A DNA stretch of 64,000 bases from Scilla litardierei (Eukaryota; Streptophyta; Magnoliopsida; Asparagales; Asparagaceae): contig CM061134.1 of assembly GCA_030789695.1 (NCBI GenBank), positions 58,907,334-58,971,333 of the forward strand. Reading direction: 5' to 3'. A program made the translations under genes and the position numbers. This document shows positions 48,181 through 58,107 of this stretch, piece after piece. The notes beneath the pieces were generated by a model. That model had not been told where the DNA came from and ran no database searches. It worked only from the letters and a program-made list of their open reading frames with translations. Every line of letters starts with the position of its first letter. The first letter of the stretch is position 1.

Positions 48181-50052
48181 TTTGCCAACACTTCTTTAAA
48201 ACACCCAAAAATGTGATAAATTTAAAAATCCAATTCTGTATTTTTATATTATATTTAAAACATGTTATCTTTTTAAATTTACACATATTTAGAATTCATA
48301 AATAATATGATGAAATAAATTCCTCTGAGATATACCATCAGTACAAATTATTTCTTATAAGTTACATCATCCATACAAAATACAATAAGTTCATTCATCA
48401 TCCATAGAAAATACAATAAATACAATAAGTTTTTACATGATCCATCTTCCATACAAAATACAAAAGCTTATAACCTCCTTCATATTTCTTTAAATCATCC
48501 AACGAATCAACTCTTTCCGTTCTAACGGTCAAAGCAAATTGTGTATCATTTTGCCCTTCGACTAGGATTTTGCCTGGCAAGAGAAAAACCAAATAAAGGT
48601 ATAAAAATTTGAGATTCTTATTATTTCAGATCAATCAGTAAGTTGATATTTATTACTTATAAAACAACAAAGAAGAAATGTACTCATAACAATTGTATTA
48701 AAATCCTCAAAGACAATTTGTGGCTGCAAAAAAGGAATGCAATGACTATGAGAAGAGACGTGCAGCAAAGATGCTTGCAAGGGTGGTTCTCTGTTGTCTC
48801 TTTTCCAGAATGAGACATTCTCAAAGTTTTCTATCCTTCATTTGTTTCAAGTTGGATATGTGACAGAACTGCATAAATGGATCAAATTGAATGAAACTTT
48901 ACAAGCGTGGATGAGATATCACATGTTCGAGTTTGGAGTACCGTGTTGCAGTCTTGAGTGTTATAAGCTCCAACTTCTGTGAACCTGAATTCGAAAACTG
49001 ACACCAATATGCATGGAAGAAACACCACATATCCGAACTTGATCGGAACTTTAAGCCCATTTCCTTCTTCGGTGGTCTGTATATGACAAAACGATGGAAA
49101 AGAAACAACTTAAAGATATTATCGTTGATTCGAGCGAAGGGGCCTATTATATAATAGGCCAAAGTGATACTTAGCCGTTATTTGAGTTACGATTATTTAT
49201 TATTATCACACTAAGGTATAAAATTTTGACACAAACTTTATTAAAGTTCATGAATATGTGCAGTATATATCAGAATGACTATCGGATACGCCCAGAAGCA
49301 GTTAGCACACAAGATAAATTTTATAAGCACATAGGGATCCCATATAGTTGACCACTGCGATTTGCAGCGGGCTGCAGAGTATTAAATTTAAGACAAATTT
49401 GCGCCGAAAACAAAATCTTTTATATGTTTTAGTTGAGATTAATATTATTAATTGTCTAGAACTTGCAACTCAGAACAGAGATACAACAAACAGAACATAC
49501 ATCAGAAATTAGCAGATAATGAAAGATACTTTCCAAGGATTACTATTTTTTATATTCTCAGATTTCATCCGACTTCTTTAAAATTGAGCTGAAAACTTTC
49601 CTTATAAGACAGCTAGCAGTGAGGCAGCCATAAGACCCAACAATTCATGAGTTTGAGAGAGCTAGACCCAACAATTCATTAGTTTGAGGGAGTTTATTTT
49701 TTTGACAGAAATTCAACAAGCAGCACATGAATTGCCAAGAAATTTGGAATCAACTGATATTGGCATGCAATAAATATTATCAACAAAAACATGATTAACA
49801 ATAATTGAAAGAAAAGACAAAACATAGAAATGAGAAACATACCAATATCCACAAATCCTTTCGCAAACTCTGAAGAAAGAAAGAAGCTCTGAAACAACCA
49901 AAACACATCATGATGAATGTCAACATAAAAAGACATGTGCCCCCCCCCCAAACAAAAAAACAAAAAAAAAAACCATAAACGAAAAACGAAAAAAACAAAT
50001 GTGCGACTCAAAATAGGGAACAAAAACGAACTAAGTGCCAATTAAAAATTAC
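48181..50052. other. Unassigned interior of CACTA-type element
   Basis: No confident gene. Minus-strand 48592-48464 encodes GKILVEGQNDTQFALTVRTE and a Lys-rich tail that could be an exon of an unknown gene. Minus 49162-48899 has another open stretch without recognisable motifs. The next NOT1 exon, expected 3' of 50053, was not found. Confidence 0.4.
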
Positions 50053-51014
50053 CTGCATCCCTACATAAAGGACAAGTGAATTAATGTGTGGTACGTTTGT
50101 AGCGTGTTCCAGCAAGGTTTGCTTCATTTTAGGGTAGAATCAGTCTCTGTTTCAGTTCTGTTAAAAATGTAGATCCTTCCGATCTCGTCTACATGATGAG
50201 GAAGATTAAGCATGTTAAGAATAAGCAATCACTTTCTTTGGAAATGAAACGCATGATACAACAGCAAGGTGAAATTACACTAGAAAATGAACAATGCAGA
50301 CATACAAATCAAAAGACAATTCACCAAGGCAATGTAGTAAGATAACTGTTCCAAAGTTATGTTCTAGTGGCACAATAAAGCCAACTTTAATGGATGATCT
50401 TTGTTTACCTTTAGATAGTCGTCGATATCAGCCTTAATCTGCTTTGCTTTCAGAGCACCATCAACATCAGATAGAACACGAGGAGCCTGTCTGATCTCAG
50501 CTAGAAGGTCAATCTGCATTACAGGAAAACAAGTTTTAAATGTTAGAACAGAACTTTGATTCCAAACTATCATGATATACAATTCAGGAATCCCCAATAA
50601 CATCCAGGAGCACCTTTAAGTTTGGAGTGGATGGATTCAGAAGCCTCATATTGCGTGGAAAAGCACTTAAAATAACATTCCGTATTTGGATGCAACTAGG
50701 AGGAATCACATCACAAAAACTACAACAATACAAGCAACAACCTTAATATGCCCTTGCACAAAAACTGAACCTGAGTGGAAGTGAAAATGAAATTAAGAAC
50801 AAATAAGAAAAAGTTGTTTCTGGCTAACAAATGAAACCACCAGTAGAAAGTAAAATAAAGAGAGAAAATATTGAAGTGAGGACAACGAACCGGCTCTCCT
50901 AGCTCGGCGTTCCTCAGGTAAGGCTCCATAAATTTGAATAGATCTACAAGCAAGTTCTGGAAGTACGACCAACCCTTTGGTGCAGTGGTAGTAAGAAGTT
51001 TTGGCATGAAACTT
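50053..51014 (-). pseudogene. NOT1: NOT1 (CCR4-NOT scaffold) fragment, four exons
   Basis: Minus-strand exons with GT..AG borders: 51014-50891 (KGWSYFQNLLVDLFKFMEPY, RNAELGEP), 50770-50614 ([15 protein letters not shown], then [20 protein letters not shown] and [16 protein letters not shown]), 50513-50409 (IDLLAEIRQAPRVLSDVD, ALKAKQIKADIDDYLK) and 50188-50053 (STFLTELKQRLILP, NEANLAGTRY, NSLVLYVGMQ). These match the C-terminal Not1 region of CNOT1, the scaffold of the cytoplasmic deadenylase complex. Damage: about 12 residues lost in exon 2 with a frame change, a stop replacing Gln and an extra base in exon 4. A non-functional fragment. Confidence 0.88.
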
Positions 51015-53394
51015 CTGTGGTCTCCACTTTAGCCATGCAAAGATAGGAGCAAATTTATTAAATTAGAGACTTGAGCAAAAAAGAAGCTGGTTCTACATCA
51101 TTGATATAAATGTTGAATGTCATTCTGGAATTAATTCAGTGCACCGCTACCATGCAATTTTGTAGTATCTGATTTCACTCGTCTAAGTTTTATGTTCTTT
51201 ACTACTTTCTATTATTATTTTAATTTTAAAAGGAATCATGGCCTGCTGTCTCCTGTCCAATTTACAAGCAGGCACAAACAAGACAGTCCATAGCGTTCAA
51301 AACAGATTGGTTTCAGCTAAGCCTGGAGGAAAGAAGAAACATTGACAAAGATTAGAAGCTAAGCCAGAAGCCACATATAAACAGATGGAACAATAGGACG
51401 TGCCTACACCCCAGTTGCAAAGGGGTCCCAATCTAGATTGTTAAGAAGCAATCTGTTAAAAGGACACAAATGGACATGCCACAATTTGAAATGTCAAACA
51501 CCCAGTTTAGCTAGCCTAAAATGCCAACATATCATAATATGGGTATTGCCTTATCTGTGGTTATTATAAGAACAAGTATCAAAAAATGTCTGGAGAGTTT
51601 GAAATCTTTGGAGAAGAGCATAAGCAGTCCAAAAAACAATCAAAAGAATTACTAAGAACAACCGCTAATACTAACTAATTTTGATTAGAGCAATGTAATC
51701 CAATGGAAATAAAAGTGTTCTAATAGACAACATATATACCAGCTAGTTTGCAATGGGGCAGGCCACTTTGGATGCAACCATAGCTAAACAATCATCATTC
51801 CTGGAATATAAAGGTAACACATGAAAATAAAATCAAGTTGCACATACAAACAGGAAGAACAAACGAATAGAACTAAAGAAGCTTCTGCATGCCATAAGCA
51901 GGACCAAAACTATGGGTAGTGATCAAATTAATTTTGTCCAAGGAAGTACAACTTATAATGATTTCCCTATGACAAAAAACCCTTAATATTTACAACGCTA
52001 TGTACATAAAGGTGTATGTATATATTTCCATGCATGCATTCATTCATACATGCATATCAGAATCAAATACATTTGTAAACCCAATGATGTTGGGATGAGG
52101 ACCGCTATTGCACATCAACAATGTAAGTATCATATGCAGAAACAATTAAGGTTCATGATCTAAATATTGGAGGATTTTCAATACCCCAAATGTTTTGCTC
52201 TTTATATGTAATACTTCTGTAATGTGTATACAAATAAAAAGAACACATCAGGATTGAAGAATGATGAACAATAGGAGACATTGGATACAAGAAGCTCATA
52301 CACAGACGCATAAACAGACATGACACAACAACAATGAAACAAAAATACAAAGGAACCACCAACAGCAAAACAAGAAGTGTAGTATCATAATGCTTATGAC
52401 ACTTCAGAATCAAGGTGTCCATGCTACATGTCACAAATTCGTGCCACAAACATATTGAAGCAGTCCATGATTTATCTGTACATAAATACAAAAACACTGC
52501 ATCTTGTTATCTTTGGCAATCTAGAAGGACGACTCTACAACAACTTTTCTTACTGGTATGAAATGGTGAGTCTTGGCTAAATTCTATAAAAGATGAAGAC
52601 ATGTGGGCAAGGCCATTATCATTTATCACCATTATAGAAGGCATCCCATATAAGAACGAACAATAATGATATTGGATAATAAAATCTTCTAAAGCAACTA
52701 AACAAGGAATGCAGCCAGAGGCCTCCATTCAAACATGCAATAACAAGTAGTCTTCTCGCGAAACTAATTAGTTTTAAGCCGACACTACTTTTTCTGGGTC
52801 ATTGAGGCCTACACTTTTTTTGTTTAAAGATATTGCATTACAAACAATCCAGATTTAACTAGAACACCGGAAAATGAGCAATACTAGAACATCAACACAG
52901 AATATCTACATGGTAGCTACATTTCTGTGGTTCTGCTTCACAATCTAAAGAAGGCATGGATCCTAAAACATATCAAGTAAATCTAAATATAGTTTGCATG
53001 TATTTGTTTCTATGCAGTGAAATGAGTTGGCTGTCAAACAAGACAGTGACCATGATTGCACATTAAAATAAATAAGAAAAAATTGCATAAGCTCTATGTT
53101 AATGGAAAACTTACAGCAAAGCAGCATCCATATTATAATCTGTAGTCGCATAAATGTCACCAACTCCCCTTCCTTCGGAAGGAGGATGGCTGGGTACCAT
53201 TAGTCATAGGAAATGCATTTTTTATCATGCTTCATCTTCCACCTATCAACGCTCTCCTTCCAGGAAACATTACCAGGACCTCCCGAAAACTCCCTCGATG
53301 TGTTAGCTGCTTAAATAGGCATACCAACAAAACTAATGTAAATATACATAAAAATCTAAATCTAAATGCCAAGCGCGCCATCTTCAAACCACAT
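51015..53394. other. Unassigned DNA between NOT1 and RPS25 fragments
   Basis: AT-rich, no gene recognised on either strand. It may hold intron DNA of NOT1 or other captured pieces. Minus 52728-52507 contains SFLYGMPSIMVINDNG, faintly like an integrase core, but the rest does not support it. Confidence 0.4.
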
Positions 53395-53487
53395 TCGTGA
53401 CTGAACATAAGGGACTGGGTGCACACGCTTCCTGCCGCCGCCGCTGCCGCCAGGTGACATATATGCTCCAGGCAATTCCCCAGATAC
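53395..53487 (-). other. Possible captured exon of unknown gene
   Basis: After a T-rich stretch ending CCCTTTGCAG, the minus strand from 53487 reads VSGELPGAYMSPGGSGGGRK and RVHPVPYVQ with a GC-rich Gly run. It is in frame with the end of the RPS25 exon if the donor at 53696 is used. Source gene not recognised; the 3' border is uncertain. Confidence 0.4.
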
Positions 53488-53696
53488 CTGCAAAGGGTTT
53501 CAAGTCAATAATATAACTATATATTCCAAAATGGGTTCATGTAACATGGACCAATTCCATGCAATAGAAACTAATACCGGCTGGCCTATGAGTGAGCATA
53601 TGAATATGATTACGAAGGAAACAAAACGGAAGAAACCCTAACCGCTTAGAACCGGATCTACGCATGCCAAAAATGCTAAAAAGGTGGCATTTTTAC

Positions 53697-53970
53697 CTTC
53701 TTCTACTTCTTCCCACCGCCGGACTTGGCAGGCTTCGACGACGGAGGCGGGGCCTTAGCGTCCTTCTTCGGAGCCTGCTTCAAAAAACCACATAAAGAGG
53801 GAGAATTTCACGATCTAGGAGACCAATCAGGGATCTGAGCGAGAACTAGATAACCATTTTCAGATGGGGGTTAGGGTTCCTTTGGGTTTGATCTCGAAAG
53901 AGATGATCGGAAAAGGAGAGCGGCGCGAGAACCCGAGGGCTTTTGGTTTCCGGATAGGAGGGAGGGATGA
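53697..53970 (-). pseudogene. RPS25: 5' end of RPS25 (ribosomal protein eS25) gene
   Basis: The minus strand holds a leader (about 53970-53858), ATG at 53857-53855 directly followed by a GT donor, an 80-bp intron (53854-53775, ending TTTTGAAGCAG) and exon 2 (53774-53697). Exon 2 encodes APKKDAKAPPPSSKPAKSGG, then GKK, a TAG stop and KK, before a GTAAAA donor. This is the basic N-terminus of eS25 of the cytosolic 40S subunit; plant eS25 starts MAPKKDKAPPPSSKPAKSGG. The stop probably replaces the Gln of GKQ (CAG to TAG). Later exons are absent. The captured promoter and start could drive chimeric transcripts toward the NOT1 exons, which lie downstream on the same strand. Confidence 0.88.
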
Positions 53971-54059
53971 ATACCACTCGTCATTAAAATTTAATCAATT
54001 GTGGAAATTTACATGAATGACAATAAACCATTTTTAATTTACTATAAACATTGGGCACT

Positions 54060-54207
54060 AGATTTTCTAACGTTTTTAATAAAGCGTCGGGAAAATTCCA
54101 GCATTTGTCAATATTTTTAGTAAAATGTCGGGAAAAGTCCAGCATTTGCCAGCGTTTTGTAGTAAAACACTGTGAAAAGCTTAACATTTGCCTGCGTCCT
54201 TATAAAC
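54060..54207. repeat. Subterminal repeats, right end of CACTA-type element
   Basis: Three units like AGCATTTGCCAGCGTTTTGT and AAAATGTCGGGAAAAGTCC, matching the left-end units. The terminal repeat itself is absent. Confidence 0.75.
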
Positions 54208-54246
54208 GTGAATGCCATGACTTTTATTTTATTCTCTATTGCATGC
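54208..54246 (+). repeat. 39-bp direct repeat, right copy
   Basis: Identical to 47650-47688. Element B resumes after it (TTGGTGTGTATC), matching the order in element A near 59430. Confidence 0.93.
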
Positions 54247-54616
54247 TTGGTGTGTATCTTATATGCTTCATTTATAACTTTTGATTGAAAAGTGCATCGC
54301 CAACATTTGTATATTAAATTCTATGAAATGCGTAATGTGGATATGAATTGATTGTATGAATTTAGAGAGTCCCTCTTATTGTTCTTAAAAGCTTGCAAGT
54401 ACCATGTTTATGAAAGATATGAAATCCTTGTAGCATGTGATTTGTATTTTCCAAGTCATCGTGATGTGTAGCTTATGGCTTGAGATCTGAGAGTATAATC
54501 TAGCGACCCCTTCCACTTCGTATTCTTTTATTTCATCTCCCTTATTTTTCATCTCCCGAGTTCGTCTTTTTACTTATCTTCCTCGAGGACGAGTAAGAGG
54601 TAAGCTTGGGGGATTT
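54247..54616 (+). other. 3' tail and polypurine tract of element B
   Basis: Non-coding. It ends with the conserved block TCCTCGAGGACGAGTAAGAG and TAAGCTTGGGGGATTT; the purine run primes plus-strand DNA at the 3' LTR. Confidence 0.85.
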
Positions 54617-56726
54617 TGATCACTCCATATTTTACATCTTTTTTCTGCATATTTGCATACCGTTTTGATCGCCCATATCACGCTTTTCACGATTATTCGA
54701 CAATATTGCGATACTTTTCACTATTTCTTGTTTTTGTCGTATTTCAGGATATATGGAGCGATTTTGATCGATTGTGAGATCAAGAGGATTTGCGCCCACT
54801 CCGGAGAGTCAACCATGGCCCTTTTGAGGGTTATTCTGCAATGGAAGTGGAGTGGAAGAAGAAAGAACGCCGTAGGAGCGACGGGGGGGCGAAAAGATGA
54901 AGATTGGGCATTTTCAGCATGCCACTCGGCCGAGTGAAGGATTCACTCGGCCGAGCATTGAGACCCCGCTCGGCCGGCCAGATCGGACACGCAACAGAGA
55001 TGTATCAGCGTGCACTCGGCCGAGCATCGCACGCCGACTCGGCCGAGTGCGGAGACTCCGTCCGCCCGAGTGGCACCCAGACGACGGCAAGCCAAAATGT
55101 CCAACTTACTGTAATCCGTCAGTCTGCCCCAGAAGCCCGACTCGGCCGAGTGACGAAAGCCGTCCGCCCGAGTACCAAATGCCCCTCGGCCGAGTGACAT
55201 TTGCCACTCGACCGAGTGATGCCGAGGACAGGCAGCGCCCAGATTTTCAGACAGCCTCTCACTCTTTTGAAATCTGCTATCATTCCAGCAATCAAAATAT
55301 TTTTCTCATATTTTTTATGGATAGTATACTTCATGACGGTTCCAACGCCGCCAAGAAAGCGCAAATCGGAGGTCGGATGAAATCTGGGGAATTTCTGCAA
55401 GTTGATGCTGCAGTGCTAGAATTTGCATGTCAGTGTCACTCGGCCGGGTCACATATTCCACTCGGCCGAGTGCGGCCTGGGCCCAGATTTTAAGTTGCGG
55501 TTTGGGCTGTTTTTGGGCACGAATTTGAGGGGTTTTCTAGGGTTTCTTGCTAGGGTTTTGGGGGAGTATTTAAGGGGTTTGTAGCCACCATTAGAGGGGA
55601 TCTCCATTATGTTTTCTTAGCCCCATTATGTTTTCTTAGAGTTTATTTTAGAGGTTAGGCCATGCCCTAGGCCACCTCTTGGATCAAAAAGCTTGTATTT
55701 GGATTGGAATTCTTCATCAAAGCTAAGTATCTTTGTTCTTATTATTTGAATCTTTGATTTGCTATCTTTTTACATGCAAGCAATTGTTTTTATTGATTCC
55801 TATATTATTGTTGCTATGGTTGAGTAGATTTGATGTTCTAGGGCATGGGGATGAACCCTATGGATCTAATTTCATATTTGTGATGAATGAATTTCTAAAT
55901 TGCTAGAATTGCTAGGAGGTTAGGTTGTGATTAATTCATTACGGATAGCTAGGGATTTCCATCGATCTAGGGTTTGCAAGAGATTGGATTCTAATCGATG
56001 GGAAGGCCTAGATATTCGATTTAGGTTTACAATTGGGTTTCTCTAGATTTGGTTTGCAAGAGATTGGACCAAAGCTAGGATTTTTAATTGTAAATCTATA
56101 CCCATATTCGTTTGCAAGAGATTGGACGAATACGAACTATCACAACCTAGATCGTGACTCGAGTTTGCACGAGAGTGGGCTCGAGGAGCGATTGGACGAT
56201 GATGTCGATCCTAATGCTAGTGTCTTAGGTTAGGGTTTGCAAGAGATTGGGCTCTAACCTAGGTTTGCTATAGACCGGCAATAGCGCGAGAGCGTGAGCT
56301 TGGTTCTCCATTAAGTTGCGACTAGTTCACCTCAACGCAAGTCTAGTAATATTGAGATTCACTATTCACAAGGACGGATGATGATCCGTAGCGGGAATTC
56401 CCCATTCCCTAGGCGTCTTTTATTTGATTTGATATCTTCGTACTTTGTCTGACGATTGTGACAGGATCGCCAAAGGCAAATTCTTTATTATATTGTATTT
56501 GAACCGATATTTGACCAAATTCTTTATCACCGACACCGACATTCACCACCATTGCCATTACATCATACCATAGCCATCTCCACCAATAATACCTTCGTAG
56601 TCGAACCAACCTAGGATAGATTGGAGCTCAACACCACCTCCTCGTGTTCGATACCCGCTCGCCACTACGCCGTGCGCTTGCGGTAAAACTACAATCGTTC
56701 TCCGGGTGTATATCCGGGCGCGACCA
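54617..56726 (+). repeat. 3' LTR of element B (2110 bp)
   Basis: Same length as the 5' LTR, with about a dozen single-base differences (for example near 54640, 54697, 54888, 55326, 55672 and 55848). The palindrome array is at 54921-55473. Confidence 0.94.
54921..55473. repeat. CACTCGGCCGAGTG palindrome array, 3' LTR of B
   Basis: Twelve copies in the same places as in the 5' LTR; I see no changes in the motifs themselves. Confidence 0.93.
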
Positions 56727-56731
56727 GAAGG

Positions 56732-57680
56732 CAACCCAATTTCTTGGATTTCTGATCTTCTTTTTCAAATTCTTACTCTCGTTACATATTTTAGAAATAA
56801 AATTTTGAAAACCATCCTAGGATTGATGAATTCACAGTCTATGCAGGTTGGATACAAAGACAAGTCAGTAGGAGGAAGGTGTGGTACATCAGGAGGCATC
56901 CCAGGAAGATTGACAAAAGAGGCACAGGCAGCTCGGCCGAGCAGCAATCTGCTCGGTCGAGTCGAGCAAACATGGATACTTAGGCTCGGCCCGAGCAGCG
57001 ACTTACTCGGTCGAGTTTTACAAGCTGAAGAATTTGGCGAAAAATGTCACTCTGCCAACCCGGGCAGAGCATTATTAACTCGGCCCGAGTTGGATTTGAC
57101 TCGCCCCGAGTACAACCTTGCTCGGTCGAGCTCTACAGGGAACCCAAGTTGGAGCAAAAACGTCACTCTGCCAACCCGGGCAGAGTATTTTTAACTCGGC
57201 CCGAGCAAGACTTGACTCGGCGCGAGCAACATCTTGCTCGGTCGAGTTTTACAGGGGCCTAAAATTGAGAAGTAATTGTCACTCTGTTGACCCGGGCAAG
57301 GTAATTGCAACTCGGCCCGAGCATATTCTGACTCGGTCCGAGTCACTGCTTGCGGCCAAGCAGGTCGCTATGCCTTCGACCGACCCATCTGCGCCTATTT
57401 AAACCCCGTTCCGAACTGAAGACGTCTTCTTTGCTCGGCCAAACCCTCCTGCCCTCCTTGCAGCCGTCACCATCTCTCTTGGAGCCGTTCCTTCTCTCCA
57501 CGAGGCTGCCTCCCATTGTCTAAATCACCAAAGTCAAGGAATAATTCTTCGAAAAGCTTGGGGGATAACTCGGATCGGCGGCAACCACGACATCAAAACA
57601 AGGTGCCACCTTTTTCAAATCGGTAAACTTGTCCCCCATCTGATTTACACATTACATATTTATTCTCATCCACCTACACA
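56732..57680 (+). other. Post-integrase region of element A with 115-bp tandem repeats
   Basis: Resumes element A after B. Positions 56930-57365 hold about 20 motifs of the GCTCGGYCGAG/GCTCGGCCCGAG type. Within it a unit of about 115 bp starting GTCACTCTGYYRACCCGGGC repeats at 57048, 57163 and 57279. A PPT-like AAGCTTGGGGGA is at 57554. No protein. Confidence 0.8.
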
Positions 57681-58107
57681 ATGCCTCCACGCCGTGCTAG
57701 ACCCGCCAACGCCAGCACATCCAACCCTAGGCCTACCCAGTGCACTCGTCGCACACGCTCCCCCACCCGAGCCACCACCGCCACCGATTCATCCACCGCC
57801 ACCCCTACACCACCTTCCCCCCTGCCCCTCCGGGCCCCTTTACATAGGAGACACAGAATTTGAGATTACATTTCGTGACTATGATCAAGAAGACCGCTTT
57901 GGCGCCATGGTCCTTCTAGCAGGATATTATGGTGGTCCGGTAACTCAAGAGGTGGTCGATCGTGACATGCCTTTCCTTCAGAGCCTCATGCGTCACATGC
58001 GTAACGACCCCCTGCACGAGTTCCGACCATCCCTGCCACCACCCACCACCCCGGGTCCACAGCAGAGGGATCCATCACCACCCCCAGAGGGTGGTGCCTC
58101 TGCTTGA
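57681..58107 (+). pseudogene. MPPRRARP-type small ORF, frameshifted (element A)
   Basis: Starts MPPRRARPANASTSNPRPTQ, Arg/Thr/Pro-rich. A frame change near 57840 is needed to reach the second half, LYIGDTEFEITFRDYDQEDR and MVLLAGYYGGPVTQEVVDRD, ending DPSPPPEGGASA at 58107. The uninterrupted homologue is in D (61897-61475). It occupies the place where some Athila elements have a third ORF, but no signal peptide or membrane segment is visible. Function unknown. Confidence 0.7.

Larger units (their letters stand above)
47688..54207 (-). mobile_element. CACTA-type element with captured RPS25 and NOT1 exons
   Basis: The left end is CACTACTAAAAAAAGGACAT, a CACTA-type terminal repeat, followed by foldback subterminal units (47705-48180). 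Related units stand at the right end (54060-54207), but the mirrored terminal repeat ending TAGTG is missing. Between them, on the minus strand, are the 5' end of an RPS25 gene, an unassigned exon and at least four NOT1 exons, with introns kept, so capture was at DNA level. No transposase was recognised. CACTA elements normally duplicate 3 bp; here 39 bp are repeated. Confidence 0.75.
41986..56726 (+). mobile_element. Non-autonomous Athila-type element B with intact module ORF
   Basis: LTRs of exactly 2110 bp each (41986-44095 and 54617-56726), flanked by perfect GAAGG duplications (41981-41985 and 56727-56731). About a dozen differences between the LTRs make it young. It has a perfect tRNA-Asp primer site, one intact 582-codon ORF, a long non-coding 3' part and a polypurine tract, but no protease, RT or integrase, so it needs a helper. 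A CACTA-type element carrying gene fragments sits in the 3' part. It interrupts A 51 bases after the integrase stop. Confidence 0.93.

Noticed and set aside
49694..50041. 115-codon hydrophobic minus-strand frame
   Set aside because: Phe-rich translation of A-rich DNA (poly-A read in reverse), no motif, and it lies in intron or spacer of the captured NOT1 fragment.
52507..52728. Integrase-like frame with YGMPSIMVINDNG on the minus strand
   Set aside because: Only a weak local resemblance; no zinc finger, no first Asp or Glu block nearby; not annotated as integrase.
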